Shown here piece after piece: positions 49,094-60,012 of a stretch of 64,000 nt of DNA. Both the position numbers and the translations under genes were made by a program. This DNA is from Gerris lacustris. Taxonomy: Eukaryota > Arthropoda > Insecta > Hemiptera > Gerridae. Location of the stretch: NCBI GenBank assembly GCA_951217055.1, contig OX578277.1, positions 63,892,388 to 63,956,387 of the forward strand, in the 5' to 3' direction. Numbering within the stretch: position 1 is the stretch's first letter; each line of letters begins with the position of its first letter. Below the pieces are notes generated by a model that was not told the DNA's origin, made no database searches, and saw nothing but the letters and a program-made list of their open reading frames with translations.

Positions 49094-51450
49094 CAGTGTC
49101 GGACTGGGAGCTTTCTGGGCCCTCGGCAACATTTTGTCTAGGCCCCCTCCCATTTTTTTAGTTTTATACGGAATATACATTATAGTAATTTTGTAGAGGT
49201 TTAATTATTAAATATTAACTACAACGTCATATACCCTACTTAGGCCACAATGTTTATTTTTATATTATTTTTTTTTTTAAAGGAATTTTTATATTATTTT
49301 ATTTAATAGAAGAATCTAATTCTAATACATTATTTTTCAAATAATAGTAAACGAAAAATCAAACTTGATAAGTGTTTTTTTTTTTTGTTTTTTTTTTTTT
49401 TTTTTTAATTTCTTGATGTTGTTAAAATATGATAGACCGGAATAACCAAATCACATCATTAGTTTTTTCCTAAGTTCGTCCCTTGAACCTGTTAATATGT
49501 TGGGTTTAAGTGTCTTTCAGTTTATCAGCATTAAATAACTTAAAAATTCTTGGCCGAGAGAATACCTTAGGCTGACTGAAAAACAGATCATACAAATATT
49601 TGATGGGCTTCATCTTGCAAAATACTGGGCAGGAAAAAAATGTTTAACAACATTTTTTTATTTGAAAAATCTATTTTCCAACCATATACAGTACATATGG
49701 GATCATCGACTGAAATTTTTTCCAAAATTCTGGACCTGAAAAATCTTGCCACTAATTTATGGCCCGAAGGTCACAAAATTTGGTATACAGCCGTTATTTG
49801 ACACTAACAGAAGGATTTCGGTAAAAAATATTCCGTTTAAACAATCCAAATTCAGTGATTTCCAGTTACTTTAGATTTCCCTAAATATTTGGGTTACTCC
49901 CGAACGTGCTTATATTTTTTATCGTGTGGGAAACCGTAATAAATATGTGTGTGTGAAAAATTATGTTGCTAAACCTTATAGTTAGGGAGAAAAAATAATA
50001 AAGTTCGAAGAATTTCGTCGGCTAAAATTCAAAAACCTTGTTTTCAGGGCAACCGTAATACCCCCGTAAATTTTTTTTGGGTGGTTGGAGTAAATAAAAA
50101 TTTCTTTCGTTTCATCCCGTCAGTTGGGGTCCACGTAAAAGTGCTTTTGGTACGGACATCCGTTTCCGAAATCAGCAGGAAAAGGAATTTCATGATTTTT
50201 CCCCTTTTTTTAAAAAAAACCTTGGCAAAACCGTGAACTAGATACAACTAGAAACCGGCAACTTTCATACACTTAATATTTTTCTCAGGCTATTCCAAAA
50301 TTAAATTTTCGTAATTTTTTTTTCGGCAAGTAAGTCGTAAAAACACGGTTGGCACATGGACAATAGTTTTTGGACACGTCCTCAAAAAAAAAAAACAAAA
50401 AAAAACGGACCGACACAACTCAGACAAACTTTCTCATATACGAGATCATAATTACTTATCCCAGTGTTGTCCATTTATTAGTTTTCGTAGGTACATTTAA
50501 TTATTATTGAACATTTCGTCAAAATTTAACATGAAAATAACTTCTCCTGGGCGGGGAATCGAACCTCTCTCTGTCCGCGTTTTAAGCTATTTTCTCAGGA
50601 ACTAGATTTTTCCCGGGAAAACGGCTTATATCATTACTAATGATATAAGCCGTTTTCCCTCTATGATCTAATGATTCATTAGATTCGTATTTAAATAGAG
50701 TATTCACATTTTAGATTTTTTAAATCAAAATCGTCGGAACCGTTTTCGAGAAATAATTTTATTTAAGTTTTTGGGGGGTAGCGCCCCTAAATTTGGAGGT
50801 AAAATTCATTTCTTGATTTCGGGGTATGTTTTTCTGAACATGTATGCCAAATTTCGTCAAAATCGGCCCAGTAGTTAAGGCTCCAGGCGTCTGCACAGAC
50901 AGACGACAGACAGACATTTTTTAAAAACCACTTTTTAGGACTCAGGGGTCTCAAAACGTGTAAATCCATCAAAATATCAAAATCGAATTTTCGTTCTATC
51001 ATAATACTTTCTCTTTATATAAGAAAGTAAAAAATTAGCGGGACCTCCGGGACAGGCGGGCCGGAGGCAGCGGACAAAATCACGCGATTTATTTGATATT
51101 TTAAGCCGATCTCGGTACATTCCTGAGAGGTTTACGCGCTACTTTTCTAAACTCAAGAATTCCAATCACCTGGAATATAAAAGTACCTGGTCTATAAAAG
51201 TACTTAAGATATACAAGTACCTGTCACACACAAAGCGCCGACCAAGAGACCAGATAGTATTTATGATTATCGATCATTTATTTCAATTGAATAAATCTTA
51301 CGGCATTGAAAAAATTGAATTGAATTGCATTGGATAAATATATTTAAAAACAATGATTTTTTTGTTAACTTCGTGGGCCCTTGCTTGGGCCCCTTGAGCC
51401 CGTGGGCCCTCGGCAAATGCCGACTTGCCGACCTGGCCAGTCCGGCACTG
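49094..51450. mobile_element. hAT-type DNA transposon, 2.36 kb, transposase not recognised
   Basis: Left end CAGTGTCGGACTGGGAG and right end the complement of CAGTGCCGGACTGGCCAG, flanked by an exact 8 bp direct repeat TCTACCTT (49086-49093 and 51451-51458). Both terminal regions contain 'gggccctcggcaa'-type blocks. No transposase ORF is apparent on either strand. The interior carries a complete family 1 repeat (50406-51029), so that element inserted into this one or was carried by it. A T-rich run is at 49375-49405. Confidence 0.85.
50406..51029 (-). repeat. Dispersed repeat family 1, copy D, nested in the hAT element
   Basis: Full-length minus-strand copy, from 'gtgtcggtccg' at 50406 to the palindromic end at 51005-51029 (actttctctt...aagaaagt). 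At 50548-50560 it carries the complement of GGTTCGATTCCC, the B-box-like motif. Near 50620-50665 'gatataagccgttttccc' occurs on both strands, a small extra inverted duplication not present in copy C. Being inside the hAT boundaries, it is younger than, or was carried by, that element. Confidence 0.75.
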
Positions 51451-51503
51451 TCTACCTTTAATGTCTTCCGTCTTTAAAATGGTTTTTTGTAATTGACACA
51501 ATA

Positions 51504-53194
51504 GGTTTGTTCCAACAGCCAATTCCAGAACGGTTCTAGAACCAGTTCAGGATTTTTTAATGCTCATGCGTCTATGAGGACTGGTTCAGAACTGATTCAA
51601 AAAGAGGAGCCTGTTGGAACGATTTTAGAACTCTTTCAGAACTGCAACCTTCATGTTACCTTTCTTTATCTTGTTTTTATTTTCCTCTTATATCTCTCCA
51701 CTTGTTTTGTTTATGTTCACTCAGAAATGGATTACTTACGTGAACATATTCTATTGTTATACTCAACAAAGTTTATAAGAATGCACATTAGGGCAAATCG
51801 TTTAAGTTACAAACTTATCACACTGTCATTTCTGAATGATTATATTTCGCTCTCACATTTGGGATTCGTCAGGCTCGTAATAATCCTGTCTTTTAGTTTC
51901 ATAAGCTGCTTGTTATAATTAATTTTTATAGTTGTAGCTAAATAATAAACGATAAAAAAAAAAAAAAAAAAGTGGTCTATTAAAAATTTGTTTGTATAAA
52001 TTGTAATTTTTTTAAACATTAACTGTTAAATCATATAAAAAGTACCGGTGTGGAAATCCCACACATGGCCTTCCATGAAATGTTGTGGAGTCAATACGCG
52101 ATCAAGAGAGAACTCAGTATTTACACCCGTTTTCATGGAAGTAAAAACATTAAAATGCCATAGGTACAAAACATTAAAAGTATAGGTACAATCTACCAAA
52201 TAGGACACATAATATATACCCCAAACGAAATAGAAATCAAATAATGTCTACTGAAGTTATCGTTGACAGACTGATTTCGTGCTTAAGTGTCTACAGCTCC
52301 GAAACGTCGTGAGCTACGATGTTCGGGTTTGTCGCCATCAGTTTTTCCGACAAATTTGTAAAAAATGCCGCAGACCGCATCCCAATACGATATATCTTGA
52401 AGCGTTATGTTATTAAAGGTTTAGTTACATAAGAACGTACATACACAGACGTATATGAAACGGATTTTAATGATATCCCCGGGTTCGTAAGACCCCTCCT
52501 TCACAGAGATCTCGGAATCAAGTTTCGGATGATAAAATGTGAATTTTATCTTGGTTTATTAAAAATAAACCCTCTATAAGAAAAGGTCAACCACACATTA
52601 AGAAATATTTACAAATAAAGGGTTCAAAACTACAAAAAAGAAAATTATAAGAACAATTTATCTGGGTTTGTTTCTAGTCTGTAAATCATCGGCGGATGTA
52701 CACACAAAAAGATCGGAGGTAATTCATATAAAGGACTCAAAGTCGCTATGAGAAATTTTAATTATCAAGAGGAATAAATAATATAAAATATCAATTATAT
52801 TTTATTATTCCAATGTACTATCATGATAAAAAAATAATACGTAAAGAAGAAAGAAGTAGTATAAACATTAACTGTGGAGAGAGAAACAAAACACGCTAGG
52901 AAACAGAAATATCAAGAAAAGAAACGAAAACAAATGTCCGGTTATAGTTGAACAGTAGTAGTAGTGTAACCTACATGCCTCCGTATATTAGTATTAGTAG
53001 TTCTGGTCGAGTTCCTGCTTCAGTCCGGGAACTGTTTTCACGGTTCTAGGACTGTCTCAGAACCGTTCGTCTTTATGTTGGAACTCGGGACTAAATGTTC
53101 CAGAACCGTCCGAGAAGCGTGTAGGAACGGTCTTTCGATACTGCGCATGCTTTCGGCAGTTCTAGAACCGTCCGAGGCTCTGTTGGAACAAACC
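51504..53194. mobile_element. 1.69 kb TIR element with subterminal palindromes
   Basis: Terminal inverted repeat GGTTTGTTCCAACA at both ends, flanked by TA on each side (51502-51503, 53195-53196). Inside both ends lie clustered copies of a palindromic motif around GGTTCTAGAACC or its half-sites (near 51530, 51578, 51640; and near 53040, 53060, 53105, 53165). These look like transposase-binding subterminal repeats. The 114-codon ORF at 51574 has no recognised family, overlaps the subterminal repeats and starts at the edge of the element, so it is probably not a transposase. Superfamily undetermined; a TA duplication is compatible with Tc1/mariner-type insertion. Confidence 0.7.
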
Positions 53195-53417
53195 TAATAT
53201 GAATGCTGCATACTCGCATAATAAGTTACTAATATCTTACTCCAACTATTAGTAATATAAAAGTAATTATTTAATAAAAGGCATTCATTTTTGTCATACA
53301 ATAATAATTAATAATATTACATTATATTCATTCTAATTTTTTATTATAAATAAGAAATTTTTAAATAATCAAAAATCCATCTCTAGATTTCATAAGTTAG
53401 TTAGATTTCATAAGTTC

Positions 53418-53683
53418 CTCAGGTTTCCTTTTTATTTTTCTAGTTCTTTTATTCCAGGTTTCCTTTTTATTTTTTCTAGTTCTTTTATACCAGGTTTCCT
53501 TTGTATTTTTTCCAGTTCTTTTATACCAGGTTTCCTTTTTATTTTCTCTTGTTCTTTTATACCAGGTTTCCTTTTAATTTTTTTCTAGTTATTTTATACC
53601 AGGTTTCCTTTTAATTTTTTTTCTAGTTCTTTTATACCAGGTTTCCTTTTTATTTTTTTCTAGTTCTTTTATACCAGGTTTCC
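53418..53683 (+). repeat. Minisatellite, seven units of 36-38 bp
   Basis: Seven successive units of the form ccaggtttcctttttatttt + ttctagttcttttata, differing by small T-run changes, then a partial eighth. Strongly pyrimidine-rich on the plus strand. Confidence 0.95.
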
Positions 53684-54307
53684 ATGAGGATTTTATATTG
53701 AACAATCCTCTGTAGAATCGTGACTTCATAAGAGATTATGATCCTTTATCTCTTCGACTTATTTTTATTGGAATATTAAATCCGATCAAGTATGATTTGA
53801 TCCGTATAGTCAAGATGTATAAGATTGTTTTTTTTTTTTTTTTATTTCTCGCTTGTAAATGGTTGCTAATGTGCGGTTGTATGAGGTCAAGGGTAGTAAA
53901 TTAGTGAATGTGTTACTAGATCTAGATGTTGTAAAATGTAGCCTCTAGGACCCTGCGTATCATAAATCAGCCCCCCCCCCGTACTTCCCTCTGGCTCCCA
54001 CACAAGGAGTAATTTTAACCTTGAGTTAACCCAATCTCTTTATAAAATCCGGTACTTTTCTAGGTAAAAAGTCCCCCCCCCCCCTTCTAATTTAAAAAGG
54101 AAACTACAGATGTTTTTAATTTTTTCTAAAAACTTATTTTGAATGCAATTTTGTTCTCTTTTTACTTGAAGAACTAATTATATCATGACAATAATCGAAT
54201 ACTGTAAAATAAAATATGATTCTCTTTTAACTATCTATTTATGTGACATAATTTTAGCGATGCATATTAGTGACTACCAATTTCTGATCAACGTAACAAT
54301 TAATTTT
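53684..54307. other. AT-rich DNA with C runs
   Basis: C runs at 53971-53980 and 54073-54084; no gene seen. Confidence 0.45.
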
Positions 54308-54389
54308 GATATTATACTTTCAAGTCATACAACTTGATATTATACTTTCAAGTCATACAACTTGATATTATACTTTCAAGTCAATACAA
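54308..54389 (+). repeat. Tandem repeat, 28 bp unit, about three copies
   Basis: gatattatactttcaagtca + tacaactt repeated at 54308 and 54336, with a third partial unit at 54364. Confidence 0.95.
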
Positions 54390-54499
54390 TCAAGTCATAG
54401 TGGTTTACTTATTTAAAAAACCGGTTACATTTAAACATGCAACATTTAATAATCATTCGATGTTTTAAACAAATCGACTTAATCTATACAATACATATT

Positions 54500-55020
54500 A
54501 AATCCAAATACCAAATACCACTCACTCAACAAGATAACTCTGAAACCGCTGGACATAAGACCATGAAATTTTGCAGGTACATTCCTCATAGCTCGATATA
54601 AGATGACAGACTCTTAAATGGAAAATAGAGCGTGACGATATCTTCGGAACTAATTGCACTAGAACCTTGAAATATTAATGTTAGGATCCTATTATGGCAT
54701 AAACAACTTTTGTAAAAAAAAAAAAAAAAATCCGATAGACTATTTTGATTCAAGATGGTGGCCATTTATAAGCAAAATTTGTCTTATCATGCAGTTTTAC
54801 TAGAATATTGCAATTTTTTAAGTAAGTTCCTCTTTGCTTAGGTTTTTATGAAAAATAGTTTTTCGATCCGCCATCTTGGTTCAAGATATTGACAATTGCA
54901 CAGGAATCAATCACACTAGAACCTTGAAATTTAGAATTGAGCTATCTTTTATGGAAAACAACTTCAGTAAAACTGTTTTCTACGGCTATTTTGTTTGAAA
55001 GTAGTGTCCGTATATTTATT
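54500..55020 (+). repeat. Diverged tandem repeat of about 245 bp
   Basis: The segment 'cactagaaccttgaaat' occurs at about 54657 and 54907, each followed by 'atggcataaacaactt'/'atggaaaacaactt' and 'ctattttg.tt.aa'. A 'caagatggtggcc' or 'gccatcttggttcaag' motif appears in both orientations (54762, 54870). Probably the non-coding part of a transposable element; no ORF. Confidence 0.6.
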
Positions 55021-56910
55021 TAAATCATTTCATTTCACTAACATAATTACTTCCACTTCTTTGATACGTTAAAATGAAATATGATTGATACCAATCATAT
55101 TCTAAATTAAAAATCCAATTCATATTCTAATTTCTAAATTAACGATTAAATTATGATGTCTGCCAATAGGGATCTCTATTAGAGGGGAAATAGGGAAACT
55201 TGAAAAAAGACGGTAAATCGAGGCCGGACGAACTTTTTGAAGCTTGGAAGTTAACATTTAAAATTGATCCTCTAGTAGTGAAAGGCATAGCACAATTTTA
55301 AGCTCTATAATATTTTTTTTTAAAACTGAGCGACTACTTTAACTATGTAAATCAAGACCATAAAAAGATGTACCTTTGTATTACTGATGGTCACAATAAC
55401 TTCTGTGCCATTTGATGTAAAGGTGATTTGATTACATACTATAGTCAAATGCGCGAGCAGCATAGAATGACTGGGTAAAAATGTATATTTCTTTATTTTA
55501 TTCTATGAATAGAAAGCAAATATTGGTACCTATTTAGTTTAATTTTCACATTTTTACATGCTTTACTTTAACTTCGCTATTTTGTGAGGTATTATTTTAA
55601 ATACTTTCTGACTACAAATCTAGAAAGTCAAAACATCCACTGATTGTGTATTTCCTATTGCAATGCAAATAATTAATGAAAGCGAGGATGTGAACTATCT
55701 AGGTATTTTTATTATTATTTAATATTAGGAGGAGGTTCAGGCTTCGTGCAACATAATATACTCTAGGTTCAATCAATTTATCATCTCCCATTTTTGGAGA
55801 AAGTATCTCGATATTACTAGAAATGGTTATTATGAATAAGGTTTTAATTCTTCGGCTCTGTTAGAATTATTCAAACATATATAAAAATATGTGTTGCTGT
55901 TATTTCTTTTAGCCAGATTTTATTTGTATCCGAGTATTATGTTGTTTCAACGTAATTTAGTGCAAATTCTAATAACTACAATATACATAGAAATGTTAAT
56001 AATAGAAACCTGGATTTTGACTATGGAATTGGTGCATTTTCTTTAAGGGTGTTGACTTAGGAAACGGGATACTTCTATTCCGGTGAATCGGGTAAAGTTG
56101 AATTTATTGCTCTAGTTTTGCTGTTTTTTTTTTCTACTGTTACATATTGTTCATAATAAATAAGAAAGGAAACACCATGTCCAACTCTGTAAACTTTTTG
56201 GGACGGTTTCCTTTTATTTCTTTCTTTTATATATTTTTTTTCTATGTGACAAAAACGTTACAGGACACAAAAAAGAGGAGGGGGGGATCGGAAATTAGCG
56301 GAGCGTTAAGAAAGCCAAAGGGGTTTTGCCCCCCCGAGGTTTGACCTAGGGGGGCTTTCCCCCTTCATCCCAGTCTCCCTTCTCTTTCTCTGAGGGCGCA
56401 CCAATCAATATTTTATTTATAGCCCCCTCTCTCACAGAATCCCAGCCTTAGCATGCTTCACAAAATATCCCTCTCCCTCTATTTAGCTCCCATATTATTA
56501 CTGCACAGTAATTAATCCTCAGATCTGCCTGTGTTCGTTTTTTAAGAACCCTATCTAATTGCTACACTTTTTTTTATTTTTTTGTGTATTTACTTTTAAT
56601 TTGCAGCAGATGATACAAGTGGAATCAGTAGATTAAACTTGTTTACAATTTAATTATAGTATTTTATACATTATCAGTACAAAAAAAAATTACTTACACA
56701 ACGAATTTAAAACGTAATGAATTTAATGGTAATTTTGAGTGAAAACGAAAGTAGGTACGCGGTTCTTCATAAATTTTCAATCTGCTTTGTATTATGAAAT
56801 CCATCCAGGAGAGATGGCAGAAGAACTTATACTAAAAGAAAAGAAAATCAATAAAACATTAATTAACTTACTATATAATGTAATACTACAATTATTATTC
56901 GTTCAATTGT
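55021..56910. other. AT-rich DNA, GC-rich hairpin near 56.3 kb
   Basis: No gene supported. At 56275-56375 a G-run and C-run rich segment can fold (aaagcc...ggggggcttt). This resembles the G/C blocks inside the hAT-type elements, but no TIR or duplication was found around it. Confidence 0.4.
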
Positions 56911-57310
56911 TACTTTCTAATATACGAAGTATATATAAAGAGAAAGTATTGTGATGGCAAGAAATTTAGATTTTGTTATGTTGATGGATTCACACGTTTT
57001 GAGGTTCCTGAGTCCAAAAAAAATTGTTATTGAAAAGTCAGAGAGGCGCGTGGAGCCTAAACTACTTGACCAATTTCAATCAAATTTAGCATACATAAAT
57101 GTTCTGAAAAATCATACTCCGAGGCGAAATAAAGAAGTTAATTTTAGCTCTTAATTCGGAAAAAACTGAAAAACACGAGAAAAAAGTATTTCTCGAAACT
57201 AGTTTCGACGATTTTGATAGTGACAGACAGGTAAGGTTCGACACTCCGGTTCGAGTTATTTTTATAGTAAATTTTAATATAATGTTGACAATAATTAAAC
57301 GTAACCACAT
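56911..57310 (+). repeat. Dispersed repeat family 1, copy E, diverged and truncated
   Basis: Starts with a broken version of the end palindrome (56911-56947) and keeps 'agaaagtattgtgatggc' and 'cgaggcgaaat', but lacks several internal segments and the far end. It lies about 110 bp upstream of the Gypsy element and is older than the other copies. Confidence 0.6.
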
Positions 57311-57417
57311 AGAAATTGTTTACCCGTGGAAAATACTATAGACCAAGAATTATGTTCTTATAAATCAAAGACATTAGTACAAGTTGTATCGAAAAGACAT
57401 TTTAGCATCTAAATGTG

Positions 57418-57422
57418 TTAGC
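57418..57422 (+). other. Target-site duplication, left copy (TTAGC)
   Basis: TTAGC directly precedes the 5' LTR and is repeated directly after the 3' LTR at 61764-61768, the 5 bp duplication typical of Gypsy integrases. Confidence 0.85.
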
Positions 57423-57486
57423 TGATGTGTCTAATTCAATATGTCAAAACAATTCAGTCTTGTATATATAATAAAAGGACTTATTA
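57423..57486 (+). repeat. 5' LTR, 64 bp
   Basis: Starts TGATGTGTC and ends GGACTTATTA; identical at all 64 positions to 61700-61763. It holds tatatataataaaagg near its end, so a TATA-like box and an AATAAA polyadenylation-like signal overlap. It begins with TG but does not end in the usual CA. Confidence 0.92.
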
Positions 57487-57488
57487 AT

Positions 57489-57501
57489 TGGCGACGAGGA
57501 T
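57489..57501 (+). other. Primer-binding site (tRNA-Ser GCT)
   Basis: TGGCGACGAGGAT begins 2 nt after the 5' LTR. It is complementary to the 3' end, including CCA, of animal tRNA-Ser(GCT) as I know that tRNA, over 13 nt. This is where minus-strand DNA synthesis would start. Confidence 0.8.
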
Positions 57502-57519
57502 TATAAAAAAAACCTAACG

Positions 57520-60012
57520 ATGGACGGAAAGGAAGACTCAGACGGAACAGACGAGTGGACAAAAGACTACAGGAGACTACGGAAAACACGAGGAATCATT
57601 AAAGGACAGATTTCTCGACTCAACAGTTTTTTTGACAGACCACTCACAATCTTACAGACAAACCCTGAAGCAAATATTAGAGGAGAATCACTAAACGACT
57701 TATGGACTAGCTTTTTAAAAGTACAAGAAGAGCTGGAGTCATTATTTGAAGAGAATGAGCTACCGACCGAAGAGAGCGAGTATAGAGAAGATATCGAAAA
57801 TACATATTACCATCTGAAAACTAAAATAAGTAGCTTAGTAAGTACGAACCTAAATTTAAATTCAAATAATAGTTTATATAGTTTTGACCAAGAAAGAAAC
57901 CATGCATATAGTTCACCGACAACAAATTTGACTTTTATACCATTTCAAGAAAATGAAGCTTTTTCAAATTTCATTAATAGATTCGAAACATTTTTAAAAT
58001 TAAAACCAAATTTCGACAAAAACATGAAACCATACACCTTGTTACATGCACTGACGCCACAGTTACACGAAAAACTATATGATTTATGCGCTCCAGAAGA
58101 TCCGAAAGATAAATCCTATGAAGATTTGGTAAATATACTTAAAAATCATTTGGAACCGAAACCTAATATATGTGCTTTACAACATAAAGTTATTACAACA
58201 CTACAGAAGGAAGATGAAACAGTCACAGAATACGCAGCAGAGTTAAGGAAACTCTCGGTAAAATGCAAATTTTCTTGTGAGTGTAAGAGGTCGTATGCAG
58301 ATCAAATGATAAAAATGCAATTTGTTCGTGGGGTGCGGGATAAAGAAACAAGAATAAAACTATTACAGGGAAATGATGAAGCAAGGTTCACTGAAGTCTT
58401 AGCAACAGCAGTGGCAGTGGAACAAGCAAAATTAGAAAATAATAAGATGGAAAATAGTAGACACCAGAATAACGCATACCAATTGAGGAGAGGAGTTAAG
58501 TACAGAACTCAACTATATGAAAACGCTGGAAACCAAGGGAGTAATACTACTAAAAGTTTTGGCCAAAAGTATCAACAAGAAAAGAAGAACAGAGAACAAA
58601 CGAAGGAAATATTTTCAAAAATGAAGGGGAAGTGTTACTGTTGTGGACAAGAAAATCACAGAGCAAAAGACTGTTTAATAAGGGGAACTGCACGCTGTAC
58701 AACCTGTAATATAAAAGGACATTTGGAGGCCGTATGCAGCAAAAAGAAATTACAAAAAGAACTTCACCAGAACGAGATTGGAGAGTCAAGTGAAGAGGAG
58801 GACAACTTGTATGAAATGAACAAAATTAAGTGTAAATCGTCTGACAAATTTCTAATTGACGTATTAATAGATGGGAAACCGTTAAAAATGGAAATAGATA
58901 CAGGAGCGGCGATTAGTACAATTTCATTAAAGGAACTGCAAAAATTGAATATTAACAAACAGCTAGAGAAAACGTCAGTGGAATTGAGGACATATACCGG
59001 TGAGAAAATTAAACCTCTTGGTATTATATGGGTACAGATCAAGTATAAAGAGTTTGTATTTGAGGGGAAGCTTTTTGTAATTGACCAAGACGTAGACTCT
59101 ATTTTTGGTAGGAATTGGTTAAAAGAAGTTAAATTTAATTTAGCTGATATAAATATTGTAAATAAGGAGAGTTTTAAAGTTGGCTTAAATAAACTATTTA
59201 ATAATTATTCAGTTATTTTTTCTAAGGGTATTGGAGAAATACCAGGGGTTAGAGGGCATTATTATTTAAAAGACGGGGCTAGACCAATATATTGGAAGCC
59301 AAGACCTGCACCGTATGCTATTCGAGAAAAAATTGAAAAAGAACTTGAGAGATTAGAGATGGAAAATATTATCTCCAAAGTTGATTTCTCGGAGTGGGGA
59401 ACTCCTGTTGTACCGGTAGTAAAACCGAATGGGACTTTGCGACTTTGTGCGGACTACAAAGTTACTGTAAACAAAGCTATTAAGGACGAACCATATCCGA
59501 TTCCGAGAATAGAGGATATATATGCGAGTATGAGTGGAGCCAGGTACTTTTGTTCGTTAGATATAAGCAATGCGTACTTACATATGGTTATGGACGAGGA
59601 GAGTGCGGCGATGCAGACATTAAGTACACATAAAGGTCTGTATAGGGTCAACAGGTTAATGTTCGGAGTCAAAACCGCACCCCAACTCTGGAATAGGTTC
59701 ATGGATAGAACTTTGCAGGGTATCTCAGGAGTTTATTTCTTTTTTGACGATATAGTTGTGACCGGACGGACATACGAAGAAACATTAAAACGACTAGAAA
59801 TGGTATTTAGGAAATTGACGGAGCAAAATTTAAGAGTGAATAAAGAAAAATCAAAATTTTTTGAGACACGTATCGAATATTTAGGACACATAATTGATGA
59901 GAAAGGGCTACATAAGTCTTCAAAAAAAAGTGCAGGCAATCATACAGGCAAAGAGTCCAGAAAACGTTCAGAAATTGAGAGCATTCTTGGGACTGGCCAA
60001 CTATTACAATAA
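57520..60012 (+). CDS. Gag-protease-reverse transcriptase polyprotein, 5' part
   Basis: 830 codons starting 34 nt after the 5' LTR. Order: a Gag capsid-like region (about residues 130-320, with FIPFQENEAFSNFINRF); two CCHC zinc knuckles (residues 372-385 and 393-406, both C-x2-C-x4-H-x4-C) for nucleic-acid binding; an aspartic protease active site DTGA (460-463); then reverse transcriptase from about 580, with catalytic D681 (CSLDISNAY) and the FFDD box (741-744, a variant of YxDD). Up to residue about 803 the protein matches a normal Gypsy layout. The last 27 residues are out of frame because of the run of eight A at 59922-59929, and the ORF stops at 60010. Gag and Pol lie in one frame, so no gag/pol shift is needed. 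It acts in cytoplasmic particles to copy the element's RNA. Confidence 0.92.
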   Translation: MDGKEDSDGTDEWTKDYRRLRKTRGIIKGQISRLNSFFDRPLTILQTNPEANIRGESLNDLWTSFLKVQEELESLFEENELPTEESEYREDIENTYYHLKTKISSLVSTNLNLNSNNSLYSFDQERNHAYSSPTTNLTFIPFQENEAFSNFINRFETFLKLKPNFDKNMKPYTLLHALTPQLHEKLYDLCAPEDPKDKSYEDLVNILKNHLEPKPNICALQHKVITTLQKEDETVTEYAAELRKLSVKCKFSCECKRSYADQMIKMQFVRGVRDKETRIKLLQGNDEARFTEVLATAVAVEQAKLENNKMENSRHQNNAYQLRRGVKYRTQLYENAGNQGSNTTKSFGQKYQQEKKNREQTKEIFSKMKGKCYCCGQENHRAKDCLIRGTARCTTCNIKGHLEAVCSKKKLQKELHQNEIGESSEEEDNLYEMNKIKCKSSDKFLIDVLIDGKPLKMEIDTGAAISTISLKELQKLNINKQLEKTSVELRTYTGEKIKPLGIIWVQIKYKEFVFEGKLFVIDQDVDSIFGRNWLKEVKFNLADINIVNKESFKVGLNKLFNNYSVIFSKGIGEIPGVRGHYYLKDGARPIYWKPRPAPYAIREKIEKELERLEMENIISKVDFSEWGTPVVPVVKPNGTLRLCADYKVTVNKAIKDEPYPIPRIEDIYASMSGARYFCSLDISNAYLHMVMDEESAAMQTLSTHKGLYRVNRLMFGVKTAPQLWNRFMDRTLQGISGVYFFFDDIVVTGRTYEETLKRLEMVFRKLTEQNLRVNKEKSKFFETRIEYLGHIIDEKGLHKSSKKSAGNHTGKESRKRSEIESILGTGQLLQ

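Noticed and set aside
51574..51918. 114-codon ORF as a transposase
   Set aside because: It overlaps the subterminal repeats, is short and mostly hydrophobic, and shows no DDE or DNA-binding motif.
52285..52335. 'ccgaaacgtcgtgagc' as another hammerhead
   Set aside because: The upstream CTGATTT breaks the CUGANGA core and no stem II can be drawn.
53418..53683. CRISPR-like array
   Set aside because: Units are contiguous without unique spacers, and the window is eukaryotic; it is a minisatellite.
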